A stretch of 64,000 nucleotides of DNA from Symbiodinium natans. Its lineage: Eukaryota; Sar; Dinophyceae; Suessiales; Symbiodiniaceae. Position 1 is the first letter of the stretch. Each line of letters starts with the position of its first letter. Under the pieces are notes generated by a model. It was not told where the DNA came from. It saw only the letters and a list, made by a program, of their open reading frames with translations, and did not search any database. Below, in pieces: positions 23,621 through 36,190 of the stretch. The DNA lies in assembly GCA_905221605.1 (NCBI GenBank), contig CAJNDS010002447.1, positions 121,942 through 185,941 on the forward strand, written 5' to 3'. The translations under genes and the position numbers were made by a program.

Positions 23621-26600
23621 CCGCTCCCCTTTGACTCAGAAATTACAAACTGCCAACATGCCAGGTGCACCACCAGAATCGTCTTTCACAGGAACTCAAA
23701 AAGCAGAAGAAGTATTCCTTCATCCCCGTGACCTGGAGTTTCAGCATGCGTGTCCCCAGAACCTCAAGCAGAGAGGGGTGTATAGCATCTGGGTCAGGGG
23801 GTGGCGCCCTGAACCCCGATTCCCTAAATCCTTAAACCCTCTTAAACCCCAAGCTCCCCAAACAAGACCCAATAACTAGAGCCCGTGCCTTGCTCAGCAC
23901 CAGCCGCACAACGACGTCAGCGGACGTCCTCTCGGCTTGAGCTTTGGATGCCTTGGCTCTGGGTCTGCAGGGTTTAGGGTTCAGCGTTTAGGTTTGGGGG
24001 GTGGGGGGTTTAGGGTTTAACTCCTTGTCAAGTGCTGAGCGCACGGCATAGAGCTCGCTGCTGCCCTGGTTGATGCACTCACTGCCCACATACCTTTATG
24101 GGCAAGCCACGGAGGAAGAGCAGAGTCTAGGGTTTAGGTTTAGGGGGGTGGGGAAGAGCAGCATGAGAAATGCCCCCTGCACCCACTTGCAGGCAGCACA
24201 CGGCGTCCAGTCGCAGAAATCACGCCCGAGAGCGGCAGTGGGACCTGCTGCAGACGGTCAGTCCACTGGCTGCTTCGGTTTCAGCCTTCGGGGCGAGGGG
24301 ACCAAATGAACCCTAAAAGGTCGATTCACATACGATGATTATAATTGGGATTACATGAGTAATTACAGGGTGCATGATCCCAATCTCAGGGCTCATCTGG
24401 TCCCCCACGACTATATACAGAGGACAGACTCGATCAGGCTAGTGGTCTGCCTTGACGGGCGCTTGCAGCATCCTGGCCAGGCAGGAGGACAAGGCCGACC
24501 TGGCAGTTTAGGGTTGAGGGTTAGGGGTTTAGGGTTTGGGGTTCATGGTTTGGGGTTTAGGGTTTAGGGTTTTGGGGCTTGGGGGTTAGGGAAGATCAAA
24601 CTTGGGGTTGCTTTACTCGTTCTTACTAGGGGTTTGGAAATCACAAGTCCCAATACTTATCCTTTCAAGGCCCAGATAGCAGCACTTAATAAGGTACGGA
24701 CCAACTGTATTAGGAGCCAGCAGATGACGACCACGGGATTGCCGCCAAACCGCAGGCTTCGAACCTTGCATCCATACACTCGCAGCCCTACCCCTAGCCC
24801 AAACAAGGTTAACATTTCCAAAATACTAAGATTCTATGCAACCAAAGAGGTCAAAACTTACCTACCCAGTCCTTAAGAGCCCATTTCTTAGGCCCTAGAC
24901 CCGAATCTCGAATTCCCGAAACCCTCTGACTCTAAGCCCTGACAAGCCCCCTGTAGTAAGGGCCTTTGCAAAGATCCTGTGCAGGTCCGCGGGATGCTGC
25001 GCAGCCACTGAAATGAAGATCCTAGCGAAGCTGAGCATTTCTGGGACTGCGTCTATTTTAGGGGTCCAGCCGTGTTCAGCCGTGGTTTGATGCAGTACTG
25101 CTTCGCACCAGTCGCTTGTCGTGTTTAGGGTTTAGGGCCTGAAGACGCCCTGCAACCACATTATTGCGCACGACGCCGACAATGCTACTTCAGAATGGGG
25201 CGAACCCAGGTCCGACAACATGCGAAACCGCTATTCCTCTTAACCTACGCTCCCCACTCCACCTAAACCCTCAACCTAGACCCTCAACCCTAAACACCCC
25301 CCTCTCCCCCACCCCTCCCACACCACGAGAAGATGATAAACACTTGCACTGGGCCTGGATCTGCGTCCTCGGTGCCTGCTCTGTTGAGGGCTTCAGGTTT
25401 GAGGAGGTTGGGGTGTCTCTCAGGTTTGGGGTGTAGGGTTTACCCCAGGGTTTTAGACCGTAGGGCTCATGAGGATTTTCTTCACGTTTAAGGGTTTGGA
25501 TGTAAAGGCTGATTCGATTTAGGGCTTTAGGGTTCAGGTTTTAGGGTTTTAGGGTGCGGGCTTTTGCCGTTCTAGGGTTCAACTATTAGGGGTTTTGGCT
25601 TAACCAGGCTTAGGTCTACAGTGGTTGGGGCCTAAAGTGCTTTGCGGTTTCAGAGCCTCGTGGTTTGGTTCTTTTGTGGGGGTTTTGCAGGCCTGTGTAT
25701 GTTTAGCGCTTTCTGGGCTCAGAGCTTAGCATCCAGAGTTCAGGGCTATATAGTGGGTTTAGGGGTATCATGGGTTTCCAGAGTGCAGCCGTGAACCCCT
25801 AAGCCCTAAACAAAAATGTATATGCATGTACATATGGTACATATATACATGCATTAATTTACTAGAATTGAGTACGTATATACTGAACAAATTAAATGTA
25901 TGTGCAAGGCCTCAGCACAGATGCGGCGGCTCGCAGGCAGCGTCGGCTGCCTTGTCCCCATGCGCAAGGGCTCGCGGCGAGCTACGAGGCTGAGGCTTGC
26001 AGGGTTTAGGGTTTGGGGTAAGAGTCTGTAGAGTTAGAGTTTGGGGTCTTCAAGGGCTTTGGGGCCTTCACTCGGAGATGGGTTGTGCGGGTACAGGGTT
26101 TGGGGATTGTTGTTTCGGGCTCTTACCCTACACCCTAATACCCGAACTGGCCCCTTCAGGCTTTGTGGGTTTGAGGCTGGGTCTGAACCATCGACCCTTT
26201 AGGGTTCATGTGGTCCCCAAGGTGAGAAGCAACTTGATTGCCCCAAATGCCCTAACAAGGTTTTGGGGAGTGGTCGTAGGAGGTCCCCTGATGTAGGGCT
26301 CGAAGCTTCTAGGACTTTGGGTAAGGGTTTAGAACCCTAAGCTCCAATGTCAACCCTATAAACGCCAAACCCTGATGCCTGAACTCCTAAACCCCTCAAC
26401 CCCCCCCCCCCCCCCTCCCAGACCTGCGAGATGGAGGTGACGCACCCTCAGCTGAAGAGCCCACCAAGTGGCCTCCGCCGCCGATCAGGGTCCGGGGTTT
26501 AGGGTTTCGCTATTTGCCTAGGATTTAGGGTATGTAGGGTTGGTAGGGTTTGTAGGGTTTAGGGTTTTTGGATTCCCAGGCTGTCTTCAGTTCTGTGCTC

Positions 26601-27330
26601 AGATACCGTGAAGCCCCCTGACCAGGAGCCTGTGAGCACCGGTACGGCCTTTCCGAGGTGTAGATTCCAACCTGAGAGGTTTCAGGGTCATAAGGGTGTA
26701 GATTGCTAGTTGACCAACATTACCTGTTCCCACAAAGATCTAGGAATCCCACATAATTTTCTAGAAGGACCTACAGACCAACCCCCATATAGAGTTTTTG
26801 TAGGGTTGCTAGGGTTGACAGACTGCAGCAAGCAATCGCAAAGGTACCCACTTTCAGGCTTTAGGGTGGTTTCTGGTTTCATGGCCTCACGCGGACAGTG
26901 TGAGGCCAAGAGGGCGCTTTGACGCCCGAAAGACCCTGAACCCACCTGAGGACTTGGCCGCGGGCACACGCAGAGCTGTCGGCTGCGCCTCCACCTGCTT
27001 CGGGGGCGATTCTGGGGTTCAGGGGTTGAGGGCTCTCAGTAGGGTCTGAAGGGTTTGGGTCTTAAGTTTCTGAATTCGAGCTGGGCTTGCAAGCACCTTA
27101 CCTTCTTTGGGTTTTGGGGCTTCCCTCTGGTGTACACAAAGGGGTGTAGGGTTCAGGGGCTGTTTGGGCTCGGGACTTCCTTTCTTCTTTCTGGCAAGTC
27201 CACCTAGTGTAGTAACATGTCTAAACCTTCCGCCCTACATATGAACCTACATCATAGAAGCCAAAAAGGCAAATGCACGGCAGAACTCTATGAACTATAA
27301 ACCCTACGTCATACAAAGCATTGCTAAACC

Positions 27331-27457
27331 CCTGCGCCAGGATTTGGGGTTCGAGCAGCACCGCGGCGAGAAAAGCGGCAGCCTCGCCTGGACCGTGTCT
27401 GCAGGCGACAGCGACGTCCAGTAGTGCCGTGCAGCGTCCGAGGCGTCCTGATGGCAC
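27331..27457 (-). CDS. Candidate exon, unknown
   Basis: Minus-strand frame CTALLDVAVACRHGPGEAAA then FLAAVLLEPQILAQG, GC-rich with an alanine/leucine helix. A possible splice donor follows the CAGG near 27331. Confidence 0.28.
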
Positions 27458-29410
27458 TGCGAGGCGCTTCCGTACACTCTAAACCCCAAACCCTAAAAAT
27501 TGAACCCTGAAGCCTCTTGGGGGTTGCTTGGCAACAGCCCCGTCCTCATGCACTTCCTCTCTGACCCACGACCCTAAACCCCAAACGCTATGAACCCCAT
27601 AAACCTTCTGAACCCATGAAACCCAATAAACACACCCACCTCACAGCTCTCCCCTCATGCAGCAAACATTTCCAGAAATCCCCCAGCTTACCAGGTCCAC
27701 CGGCGGTGCGGACATCCATGGCGAGGGCGTGGGGATGATCCTTAGCTTATACAGTCAGCTACAATGATTTGCTACAATAAGAAGAATAGGAAATAGTAGC
27801 AATAAACATAATGGTAAAGGGAATACGAGTGCTAATAATCGCAATAACAGTATACCCTTACAAACCCTCTCAACCCTAAACATTGCTCAAGTCTTGATAG
27901 CGTACGGGATGTTTCGGGAGCAGGCCTTCCGGGCTTCTTGAGCGGCTCTTAGTGTTTAATTCATATAGGGTTTAGTCATAGGGTTATTGGGTTCTTAGGG
28001 TTCAATTTGTAGGGTAGGGGTTCTTAGGGTTTAAATTATAGAGTTCAGGGTTGTTCAGGGTTTCTATAGGGCCCATGGGGCTTAGGGGTCTCCATTTTTC
28101 TCGGGCGGCGCATAGCAAAGCAGAGCAGTGGCCCCTGAGGCCGCCGCAGGGTTGCAAGATCCTGGTGAGGGCGCAAGGAACCATAGCAGAGCCGAAGCCC
28201 TAAACCCTAAACCCCCAAAAAACAAGGCCCTGAATCCACAACCCCCAACTTTTCTTTAAACCCGATTGGATCTCGAAAAAAAGGATTGCAGGCACCGCTG
28301 GGAGGTCTGAAAGTTCGCATCGAGACTTTGGTGATATGCACCCCTCCCCCCCCCACCCCCCCATGCCTCCAGGATGTTCTGCATCTGCTGCAGATGAGGC
28401 TCCAAATGGACCTGGTTAGGGTGTTTGGTTTATATATAAGATTTATATAAGGGACCTGGCTCTGGCTCTGTTCTAACTTGAAGGTGTTGCAGTACCCGTG
28501 GCACCAAAAAGTCACAAAAGGCACTTGTAGGGAAGTATGCATTGAGGCATGTAAGGGTCTATAGGGTTTAGGGTGCCTCAACTCGGAGGGGTACGCTGTG
28601 CTGACCCGACAAGGTGAGGTCCAAACACTCATCATCTCCTTCTCCTCGTCCGTGAAGGCCTTTCGCTGCAGGGTTTAGGGTTTCGGGTTTGGACCCTAAC
28701 CCTGAGAAAAACCTCCCTAAACCCCTAAATCCTAAACCCTAAACCGAAACCCTCAACCCTAAACCAAACCCTCAGCCAAATCGCTGGCATTTGGCTGAGG
28801 TCCGCGCTCCGACTTCCTGGGCTTTCTGGCTCTGCAGGCCAAACAAGTCCATGATGTCCCAGGAGATCCTGTCACCATTTGGTCACTTCTCTAAATTCTT
28901 TAGCGTGTGTTTAGGGTCCCAGGAGATCCTGCTAGCTCAGCTGCTATGGGTTCAAAGAGTGTGGCGGAATTAGGAATTGTAGCGCTTCGACGGGTTTGAG
29001 GTTTATAGGGTAAAGGGGCTTCAGGGTTAAGAACTCTCGAGTGTCGGGATTTAATCGACTCGGGAGTCCAGGGTGTCGGGGTTTGGAACTCAAGGAAGAT
29101 TTGGAGGTTCGTAATCAAGGGGCTATTTTAAATTAGGGGTACAGGATGGTACAGGATGGTTGTACAGCTACAGGGCTTAGAAGCCCATAGCGATGAGGAG
29201 AACATGTCAGCTGCAGCAGATCAGCAAGCGTGCCTGCGGAGGTCCATCATCCACTCTTGCCCTGGGCTTTGGTTCATGTCTTGCAATACTTTGTGTTTTT
29301 TTTCCCCACCCTCGGTGTGGGGTTGTCAGATTTTAAACTCAACTCTGCTCCTCGCCCGGTGTACTCCTTGGTCATCCCTGGAGTTCCCAACCTCAAAGTG
29401 TCCCTGCCTT

Positions 29411-29921
29411 TCTGCCCAACCCCAGAGTCTCCCTAGAGTGCCCAACCCAAAGTGTCCCCGGAGTGCTCCAGCCCCAAAGTTTGCCTGGAGTGCCGAGCCC
29501 CAGAGTCTCCCTAGAGTGGTGTGTTCAACCCAGAGTCTCCCTGGAGTGTGGTCTCCCCGAAGTGCCCAAAGTCTGCCTGGAGTGCCCAACCCCAGATTCT
29601 CCCTACAGCGCCCAACCCAGAGTCTGCCTGGAGTGGAACCGTAGAGTCTCCCGGAGTGCCCAGCCCCAATTCTCCTTAGAGCCAGAGTCTCCCTAGAGTT
29701 GCCCAGCCCCAAAGTCTCCCTGGAGTGCCCAACCCCAGAGTCTCCCTGGTGCGTTCAACCCAAAGTCTGCCTGGAGTGCGCAACCCCTGGAGTGCCCAAC
29801 CCCAGAGTCTCCCTGGAGTGCCCGGAGTGCCCAACCCCAAGTCTCGTGCCCAACCCCAGAGTGTCCCCGGAGTGCCCAGCCCCAGAGTGTCCTTGGAGTG
29901 CCCAACCCCAGAGTGTCTCTA
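29411..29921 (+). repeat. 26-bp minisatellite
   Basis: About 20 imperfect copies of a 26-bp unit built on GAGTGCCCAACCCC then AGAGTCTCCCTG. The unit is not a multiple of three, so open frames here (such as CPTPESPW) are by-products. Confidence 0.85.
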
Positions 29922-30378
29922 CCAAGATAGGGTGGGGATGTTCGAAGTAAAATAATTTATGTCTATACTTAAAATCATAGTCATTTCGGTTGTTTGCTCT
30001 TTCTTGTTGTTGTTCGTAGTTGTTTCTACTTTGTGCTTGATCTCATTCTCACTCCCACTCTCATTATCACTCTCAGTCTCTGTCTCAGTCTCGTTTGTCT
30101 ATATGTATAATATACGTATATACACATGCGAGAAAAAATTCAGATGAGGATGGTTGCATGTACATAAGTTCAGGGCTTAGAGTCTTAAAGATTCATGGAT
30201 GTTTATCAACCCGATAAAGCCAAAGCCGGGCCATGAATTGGGGGAGGGGTCCGATCTCCACAGACTAGGAACCGTCGCGATAGTTCTAAGCAATTTCGGG
30301 GGCTATGGTTTCGGGATCGCGCTACCCTGAATTCGGGGGGCTGCCAGGCCCTTGGCAGCAGGGGTCTAATTCATCTCA

Positions 30379-30727
30379 AGCATGTGCCAGAACGCGCCGA
30401 CGACCGTTTTGCTCGTGAACCATTATACTCGCAGTTGCGTCGTCGTCAAAATTCTAATCAGATTCTGTGGCCGACCGGTGGGGGACTCGACCTTCGCCCA
30501 GCCTCGGAAACTGCCGCCAATGGACAACATGGGTGAGGCACATGGGTGAGGCTGGCCCCCCCCTCGGGGTAGTTGTACCTGCATGCACTGTTCGCCTACA
30601 TAGCCAGGATAGATATGGGGTTGAAGGAAACCAGCATGCTGCAGAGGTGCACTTCAAAGAAGTAACAACCCAAAACCAGGCGAAGCCCGTAAACCTTGAA
30701 CCATGGATGCTGACGAGAAGCCGTCCT
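30379..30727 (-). other. 3'UTR of ATP synthase c copy 1, with a probable intron
   Basis: Sequence just after the stop codon (30711-30727) and a block at 30379-30502 both match the equivalent places after copy 2, with unrelated DNA between. A GC donor at 30710/30709 and a GAG|GCTG acceptor at 30502 would define a 208-nt 3'UTR intron. The conserved block includes GTGAACCATTATA and GTCAAAATTCTA. No polyadenylation signal can be called. Confidence 0.6.
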
Positions 30728-31696
30728 TCACTCGGAGTAGAGCAGAAGCCCTGCAATCAGAATGACCACAATGGCCAGGAACTCCAAGAAGCCTTGGGCA
30801 GAGACCCTGGCTCCATTGTAGGGAATGTATCGGAATGTACAGGGTCTTCAGAGAATGTCGGGCAGTGGTATGAGGGCCTCCTGAAACCCTTAACCTCGCC
30901 CTGAGACGTGTCCTTGAGAAGGCCCCTTCGCTTCAGGACCTTCCCAAAGTCTCCCGCCGGAGCTCAGAACCAAAGGAATTTTCGATCTGGGCACGAGGGT
31001 TTCAGACTCGCTTAAGGGCTTAGGGTTTACGGCTCCTCAAACCCTTCAATCCCCCCGGCCCCTGAAAAGAAAGCGCGCAGAGGTGCCCATCCCAATCAGC
31101 GTGTACGTGAAGAGGTCCTCCTTCATGGATGGGTTCCGAGCCATGCCAACCACCAGTCTCAGTTTTGGCGAAATGGCCGCGGAGCTTCTTTGGAGTTCAG
31201 GGTTCTTTTGGGGCTTCTTGGGTTTAGGGTTTAGGGCTTCGGGCTTAGGGTTTAGGGTTGGGGGCGGGGGGGTGGTGGGGAATTTTGGTTGGGCTCTTTG
31301 AGGTCGTTTCTTTGATTTTGCGTGTGTTGGGCTCTTTGGGGTATGGAGGGCTCCAGGCCGAAAAGGGTTCTGGGGGTGTAGTTGCATTCGCCCGAGGCTT
31401 AGGGATCGGACTCCTGTCGGATTTCTGACTAAACCCTCAACTTGGGATGTTCCCCATTAAGGGCTGTTAGTATTAGGGGACATCCCAACCCTCAACCCTA
31501 AAGTAGGGCTTAGGGTTTCAAGTTGAGTAGGGTGTACAAAACTCGAAATGCAAACCCAACTAGGCTTATGCATTTCTAAATGTGTAAACAAATAAGGGGG
31601 AACATAATAATACGCAAATAAAGGGATAACTAACCAAACGAAGGAATAAACATAACTAAACCGAAAAACACATAAAGATATGTAAACTATATAAAT

Positions 31697-31727
<31 letters not shown>

Positions 31728-33963
31728 TATATGTATGAGGCACTTGCTACCCAGTACAAAGAAGCCCTCCACCACTTCGGGGTGGGCCGAGAAGCGCCGC
31801 GAAGAGTTGTCCAATGCCCTGAGCGCAACCGCCCACCGCAACCTTGGAGAATGTTCAGCCTTAGGGGTTTAGGGGTTTAGGGTTTAGGGTTGCGGGGGGG
31901 GAGGGGGGTTTATATCGTCTTTAGGGGTTTGGCTCCATGGGTCATCAGGGCTCTATTTTCGAAAGGTATGTATAATTGGTTATGACCCTGCTTATTGCGG
32001 TACAATGACGCCTGCACCTTCAGAAGAGAACTGAAGAGTAGTGTAGCAGCGTTCGGGGCCGGGGTGTGAGAAGCACTTTGAGGCCTACAAGCCTCTCTGT
32101 CTTATAAGCCCTATCAACCCTAGAAACCTTGTAAACCTTTCCACAGAGGTACCAATCAGCAAGGTTAACGCTTTAAGCTCTGTCCTTGCCAAACCCTAAA
32201 CCCTAATCCCTGAAGCTCCACATCCCCCCAGCTCTGCCCAGTCGCCATGGCGATGGCACAGCCCAGCACGGACACTCCGGCGTTGCGCTTCGTCATGGGC
32301 TCTCCGAGTCCTGCTAGGGCTTAGGGTTTAGGACTTGGAGGAGGCTGTTGTGTCAGGGGCCAATATAGGGACCTCAATACTTAGAATAGGCTTTTGGTAG
32401 TATAATCCTATAGGGACCAGAAGGAAATACTACTAGCAATTGCTCCGACCCCTACATGTTTGGGGCTTAGGGCTTAGGGCTGTTCAGGGCTTAGGGTTTA
32501 CGGCACATGAACTCTGCCCGTCACCTCTTCTATGTGACTTCGCTTCTTGTAGCCCAACGGATTAAGTCTTTCGGAAAAAGACTGAAAGTTCACCTGGAAC
32601 CCTGAACCTTGGCATCCAAGTTAACACCCCCAGAACGCTCCTGCGGTCTGGACAGCGGACGGAGTCTGGGAAAGCTGGCCAGGAAGCGGCTTGGCCTGTG
32701 CATTTTTGCGGGGACTGACTTGACCCATTTAGGGTTCAGGGTGTACTTGGAGGTTTAAGGGTACGTAGAAGCCCAAGAAAACCGGTACTTATGACCTGTT
32801 TAGGGGACTTAGGGGGCTTAGAAGTATGGTTATAATTGGGGTCACAAGTGCCCATGAACCTCCAAGTAGGGTTCAGGGTTTAAGGGCCCAGGGTCCTTCT
32901 TTGGAACATCTTGAAGTGATGCTCTACACAGACTTGATCTAAAAACCTGGCCGTCTTGGAAAACCACCAAGCCCTAAGCCCTAAATAAACCCGAAACCCT
33001 GTAAAGAATGCTTTTTCTGATCAACTGCTATGATGGCGGCTGGCAAGGCAAAAAGAAAGGGGTTGATGCCTCATGGTCGTAGGGGTTGATCAACCTTGTT
33101 GGGGGGCAGCTCAGCAATCATGGGATTTTGCCTTGGACCCCTAAGGTTGCACCCTTGGGTTTGTGGACCCCTTGTTCAAGATCCTCTAGGATATAATAAG
33201 GGCCATATTTGGAGTATACTAAGGGAACCTATCCTTAGGGGTCCGAGTTGTATGATTCCCTTGAGAGCAAATTGCCCTTTAGAAACCCCTACAAGGGCCC
33301 AGAATTCAGAAGACTCCCCTCCCGGTCCCCAAAGAGCTGTTTCAGAGGATGTCGACGACCCCTGCCATGCCTAAACTCTCAGAGAATCTCAGAGACGCCC
33401 TAGCCCCCTAAAGTTATTTAGGGGAGTTTGGGTGTCTTGCCTCGGGGCGCAGCATCGCCAGAAACCGGCAACTTGCGGGCGCCGCCTTCGGAGCGACGCT
33501 TTCGGCTTTGAGGGTTAGGGTTTAGGGTTTAGGGTTAGGGGTTTAGGGCTCAGGGTTTAGGGTTTGGGGTTTAGGGATTAGGCTGCAGGCTTGAAGGGCC
33601 AAGCAGGGCGAACTGGCTTAAAGGGTTTAAGGGCACGGGTTTAGAAGGGTGTCCGAAACCCGGAACCCTGAAGCCGGACCTCTTGGTACCCTGAACCCTG
33701 AAACCTTGGAACCCCAAAAGCTTCAACCCCATGTACGCTAAAGCCATTATATAATCTTTAGGACTTTAGGACCTTCAGGCGTTCAAGGAATAGGGTTTAG
33801 GGCGCATGTAGTGTTTGGGGTGGCGACAAGAAGCTGTTTGGGGTTCAGGCATACGATTCAGGATGAGTGCTGGGTGCCACCAATTTCTGGGACCTGCCCC
33901 GGCCTGTCGGAGGATGGACTGGGGGGCGCGGGCGGCGCGGACGGCATGCTGGAGGAGAGCCAT
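30728..33963 (-). CDS. atp9: Mitochondrial F-type ATP synthase subunit c, copy 1 (seven coding exons)
   Basis: Proton-carrying c-ring subunit of mitochondrial ATP synthase (inner membrane, Fo sector). Coding exons in transcript order: 33904-33963, 33441-33485, 32641-32695, 32246-32310, 31796-31842, 31087-31157, 30728-30792, giving 408 nt and 135 residues. Residues 1-20 (MALLQHAVRAARAPQSILRQ) form an Arg-rich amphipathic mitochondrial presequence. The mature part starts near residue 55. Helix 1 (about 63-91) carries the Gly-rich GGCAQGIGQLFAA segment, the polar loop is R98-N99-P100, and helix 2 (about 106-133) carries Glu118, exactly 18 residues after the loop Pro as in yeast and animal subunit c. 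RNP rather than RQP separates it from plastid AtpH. Donors are GC five times and GA once; acceptors are all AG. Introns are 418, 745, 330, 403, 638 and 294 nt. Start: first ATG of an exon conserved with copy 2. Exon joins are inferred from paralogue alignment, without RNA. Confidence 0.93.
31688..31735 (+). repeat. TATATC / (AT)n tract
   Basis: TATATC units followed by AT repeats, inside the fifth intron (31158-31795) of ATP synthase c copy 1. The counterpart intron in copy 2 lacks it. Confidence 0.9.
32742..32868. mobile_element. Inverted-repeat element inside an intron of ATP synthase c copy 1
   Basis: TACTTGGAGGTTTAAGGG at the left is mirrored at 32850-32868 (read inverted TACTTGGAGGTTCATGGG). 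Related single ends occur at 4364-4392 and 4621-4648. Lies in the 32696-33440 intron. Confidence 0.45.
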
Positions 33964-34038
33964 TGTGATCTCGGTCCTAGATGGATTCGTCGAGTTCTCC
34001 GAGTCTCAGCTGGCTTGAACCAATCTCGCCAGCAGACG
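33964..34038 (-). other. 5'UTR of ATP synthase c copy 1
   Basis: About 64 nt directly upstream of the ATG match copy 2 with only two differences; similarity then fades near 34038. The boundary lies near an AG (minus strand GCGAG|ATTGG), which could be the spliced-leader trans-splice acceptor, but the site is not proven. Confidence 0.5.
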
Positions 34039-34786
34039 AGCACATGCTGCTCCCTAGACATCCGTAAATCCTGTGCGCACTGAATCAACAAAACTAACCC
34101 AAATATCGTTCAAATTAGACAGGCACCTATTTACCCCTAAACCCCAAATCCCAAACCCCCAAACCCTCACACCTGCGAGAGCCCCGCAATCGTGCGTTCC
34201 GAGGTGCGGAGCCACTGGGGCCAACCCAGGTCTGTTTGCTCCTGGAGCTTAGGGAGCTTCGGGGTTAGGGCGAGCGGCTAGCGGCTAGGGCTTAAGGAGG
34301 GTTTAGTTTTCTTAGGGGCTATAAGGCTTGACTTTCCAGGCTTAAGGGCTTGTTGAGCCTCTAACCCCCGAACCCGAAGAAAACTCCCTAAACCCTAAAC
34401 CCTAGACTCAGGTGCGGCGAAGGAGCTCCGAAATCGAAACGGCGAGCAACAGACCATCGAATTGGACTCGCCAGATCAAGAAGCTGGAAGCGACCCTAAA
34501 CCCTAAAACCTAAACCCGCACTTATCTAGCCAAGGGGTTTGGGCTCGGGGCCTATACTCCCCCACCCTCCCAGGATCCGGCTCAGACAGCCCTTGAGCTG
34601 GCCATACTCGAGCCTTAACTGTGGGTGGCACGGGATCCCAAAATTGAAAGCAACTCCATAACAGAACGGTTAACCAACAAAACAAAGCAAAACAAAGCAA
34701 AACAAAAACGAAACTTCGAACCCCGAAACCCTGACTAAACCTCTAAGATCCCCTTACTGCCCCAAAGCCTTCAGCCCTAACCCTCT

Positions 34787-34860
34787 GGTTCTCAGTAGGG
34801 AAGGAAGGGATTTGGCGCACGCTAGGGTACCTATAATTCCATCATTCCCTACTAGGAACC
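34787..34860. mobile_element. 74-bp inverted-repeat element
   Basis: GGTTCTCAGTAGGGAA (34787-34802) is repeated inverted at 34845-34860 with 14 of 16 bases matching. Confidence 0.45.
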
Positions 34861-34962
34861 AGGAGGTAAACCCTAGCCCCTAAACCCTCGAGGTCCGCAA
34901 AGCAGCCAACACCCTAAACCCGAAAGCCTAATTAAACCCTAAACCCTAAGCGCCTTACACCC

Positions 34963-36190
34963 CAGGCCTTGGCTTCATGCCGCAAGTCGGCGTGCTTGAG
35001 CGCCAGGTACAAGTTCACAGCTGCATAGTTCCTGGATTTTTTTGGACTCAGGGGGGGGTGTGGTGGGGGCGGCGGGTGGGCCGGGGGCGGGCCGGGGGGG
35101 CCCCCCCCCCCCTTCCTTTGACCTCGATAACCCCCCAAACAAAAGAACCCTCCCAGAATAAGGGGCATTAAGAGGCACCGCCCTGGGCCCCCCTTCTTTT
35201 AAGAGTTTCAGCCCCGTAAAGCCCTCCCTGGACTCTCGTAGGAGCCAGAGACCGTCAAGGCTCTTGGAACTACAATCCAGAAAATCATGGGGCAATTTCT
35301 GCCATCAAAAGCTGTATATAAGTAGTACTGGAATCTGCAACTTTTTTCCCCACAGACTCTAAATCGGGGCTTTGTGAAGGAAGTCCATCAATCACTGGAC
35401 GAAGAGGTGTTTTGCTGGCAACTGACTTGAGTTTAGGCCTCAGCCTTAAAGGGAATGGGTTAGGGTGGTTTTGCCGCCGGAGACGGTGTGGGGTGGGATA
35501 AACGTGTTAGATGGCCCTCCACATTCGGGCCACAGCTGCAACAAAGCTTTTAGCCCGCATCCCAACTGCACAGCTTCGGCGCCATATGACAGCGAACCCT
35601 AGACCCTAAACCAAAATTTGAAACCACCGCAGAGCCCAATTGAGCCGAGCTTCAAGGAGAGCGCGAAGTCGATGAGGTGTCGCGGGGCCTCCAGGTTTCA
35701 TTCAGTGCGCTCTTGCAGGGAGGGTGTTGTTGAGTTGGGCTTACAGTCAACATTTCCCCCGCCAAAGGTCGATAATCCCTGATAAACTGCGATGTTGTAC
35801 GATAAGACTCATGATATCAAGAGGAAGGAAGAAGAGAGAGAAATGAGATTCAGGAACTTACAGTCCCCAGAAAGCTAAACGGCTAAAGCTAAAGCTTGTT
35901 TACTCGGCTCCACAGAAAAATACGTCTGCATCATCGCACATTCCATTGTAATCCCCCAAACCCTCTTGCACCCTTTTAATACCTACATGCACATCCCAAA
36001 GCCCAAAGCCCTAACAAACCGAACCTCTGTTACAAACCTAGCCAAAGCCCAAACACGACTCTGCCCCCAAGTTCCCCAGAACGTACAGCCTAAACCCTTA
36101 AAAGCCGTTGTGAGGTGCATGGCCCCTGGGCTCGTCAAGGCCAGCTCAGCCAGGATCGCCCTGAGACTCCATCGAAAAGCCTCCTGAGGA
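34963..36190 (-). CDS. Candidate gene with at least three exon-like pieces, unknown
   Basis: Minus-strand pieces: about 36190-36100 (EAFRWSLRAILAELALTSPG), 35310-35175 (MPHDFLDCSSKSLDGLWLLR then REGFTGLKLLKEGG), and 35028-34966 (NYAAVNLYLALKHADLRHEA). The last begins right after an AG and would end at AAG|GC, the same splice pattern as the ATP synthase genes; it looks TPR-like. The intron between the last two would hold the G/C-only stretch at 35045-35115. Whether the pieces belong to one gene is not shown. Confidence 0.33.

Larger units (their letters stand above)
20360..29150. repeat. Degenerate telomere-like repeat field with short islands
   Basis: CCCTAAA-rich at 20575-20800, 21170-21260, 24880-24950 and 28690-28780; TTTAGGG-rich at 23960-24020, 24500-24600, 25430-25800, 26490-26580 and 27960-28080. 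An AT-rich block with TACATATA motifs sits at 25815-25905. Islands not given a separate entry (for example 21993-22193, 24070-24300, 28207-28635) hold open frames without recognisable products. Confidence 0.6.

Noticed and set aside
24755-24775. GGCTTCGAACC, similar to a tRNA B box
   Set aside because: No acceptor-stem pairing or A box at the right distance could be found.
29156-29950. Long open frames with CPTPESPW-type repeats on both strands
   Set aside because: They are by-products of a 26-bp repeat whose length is not a multiple of three, so the peptide repeat shifts frame.
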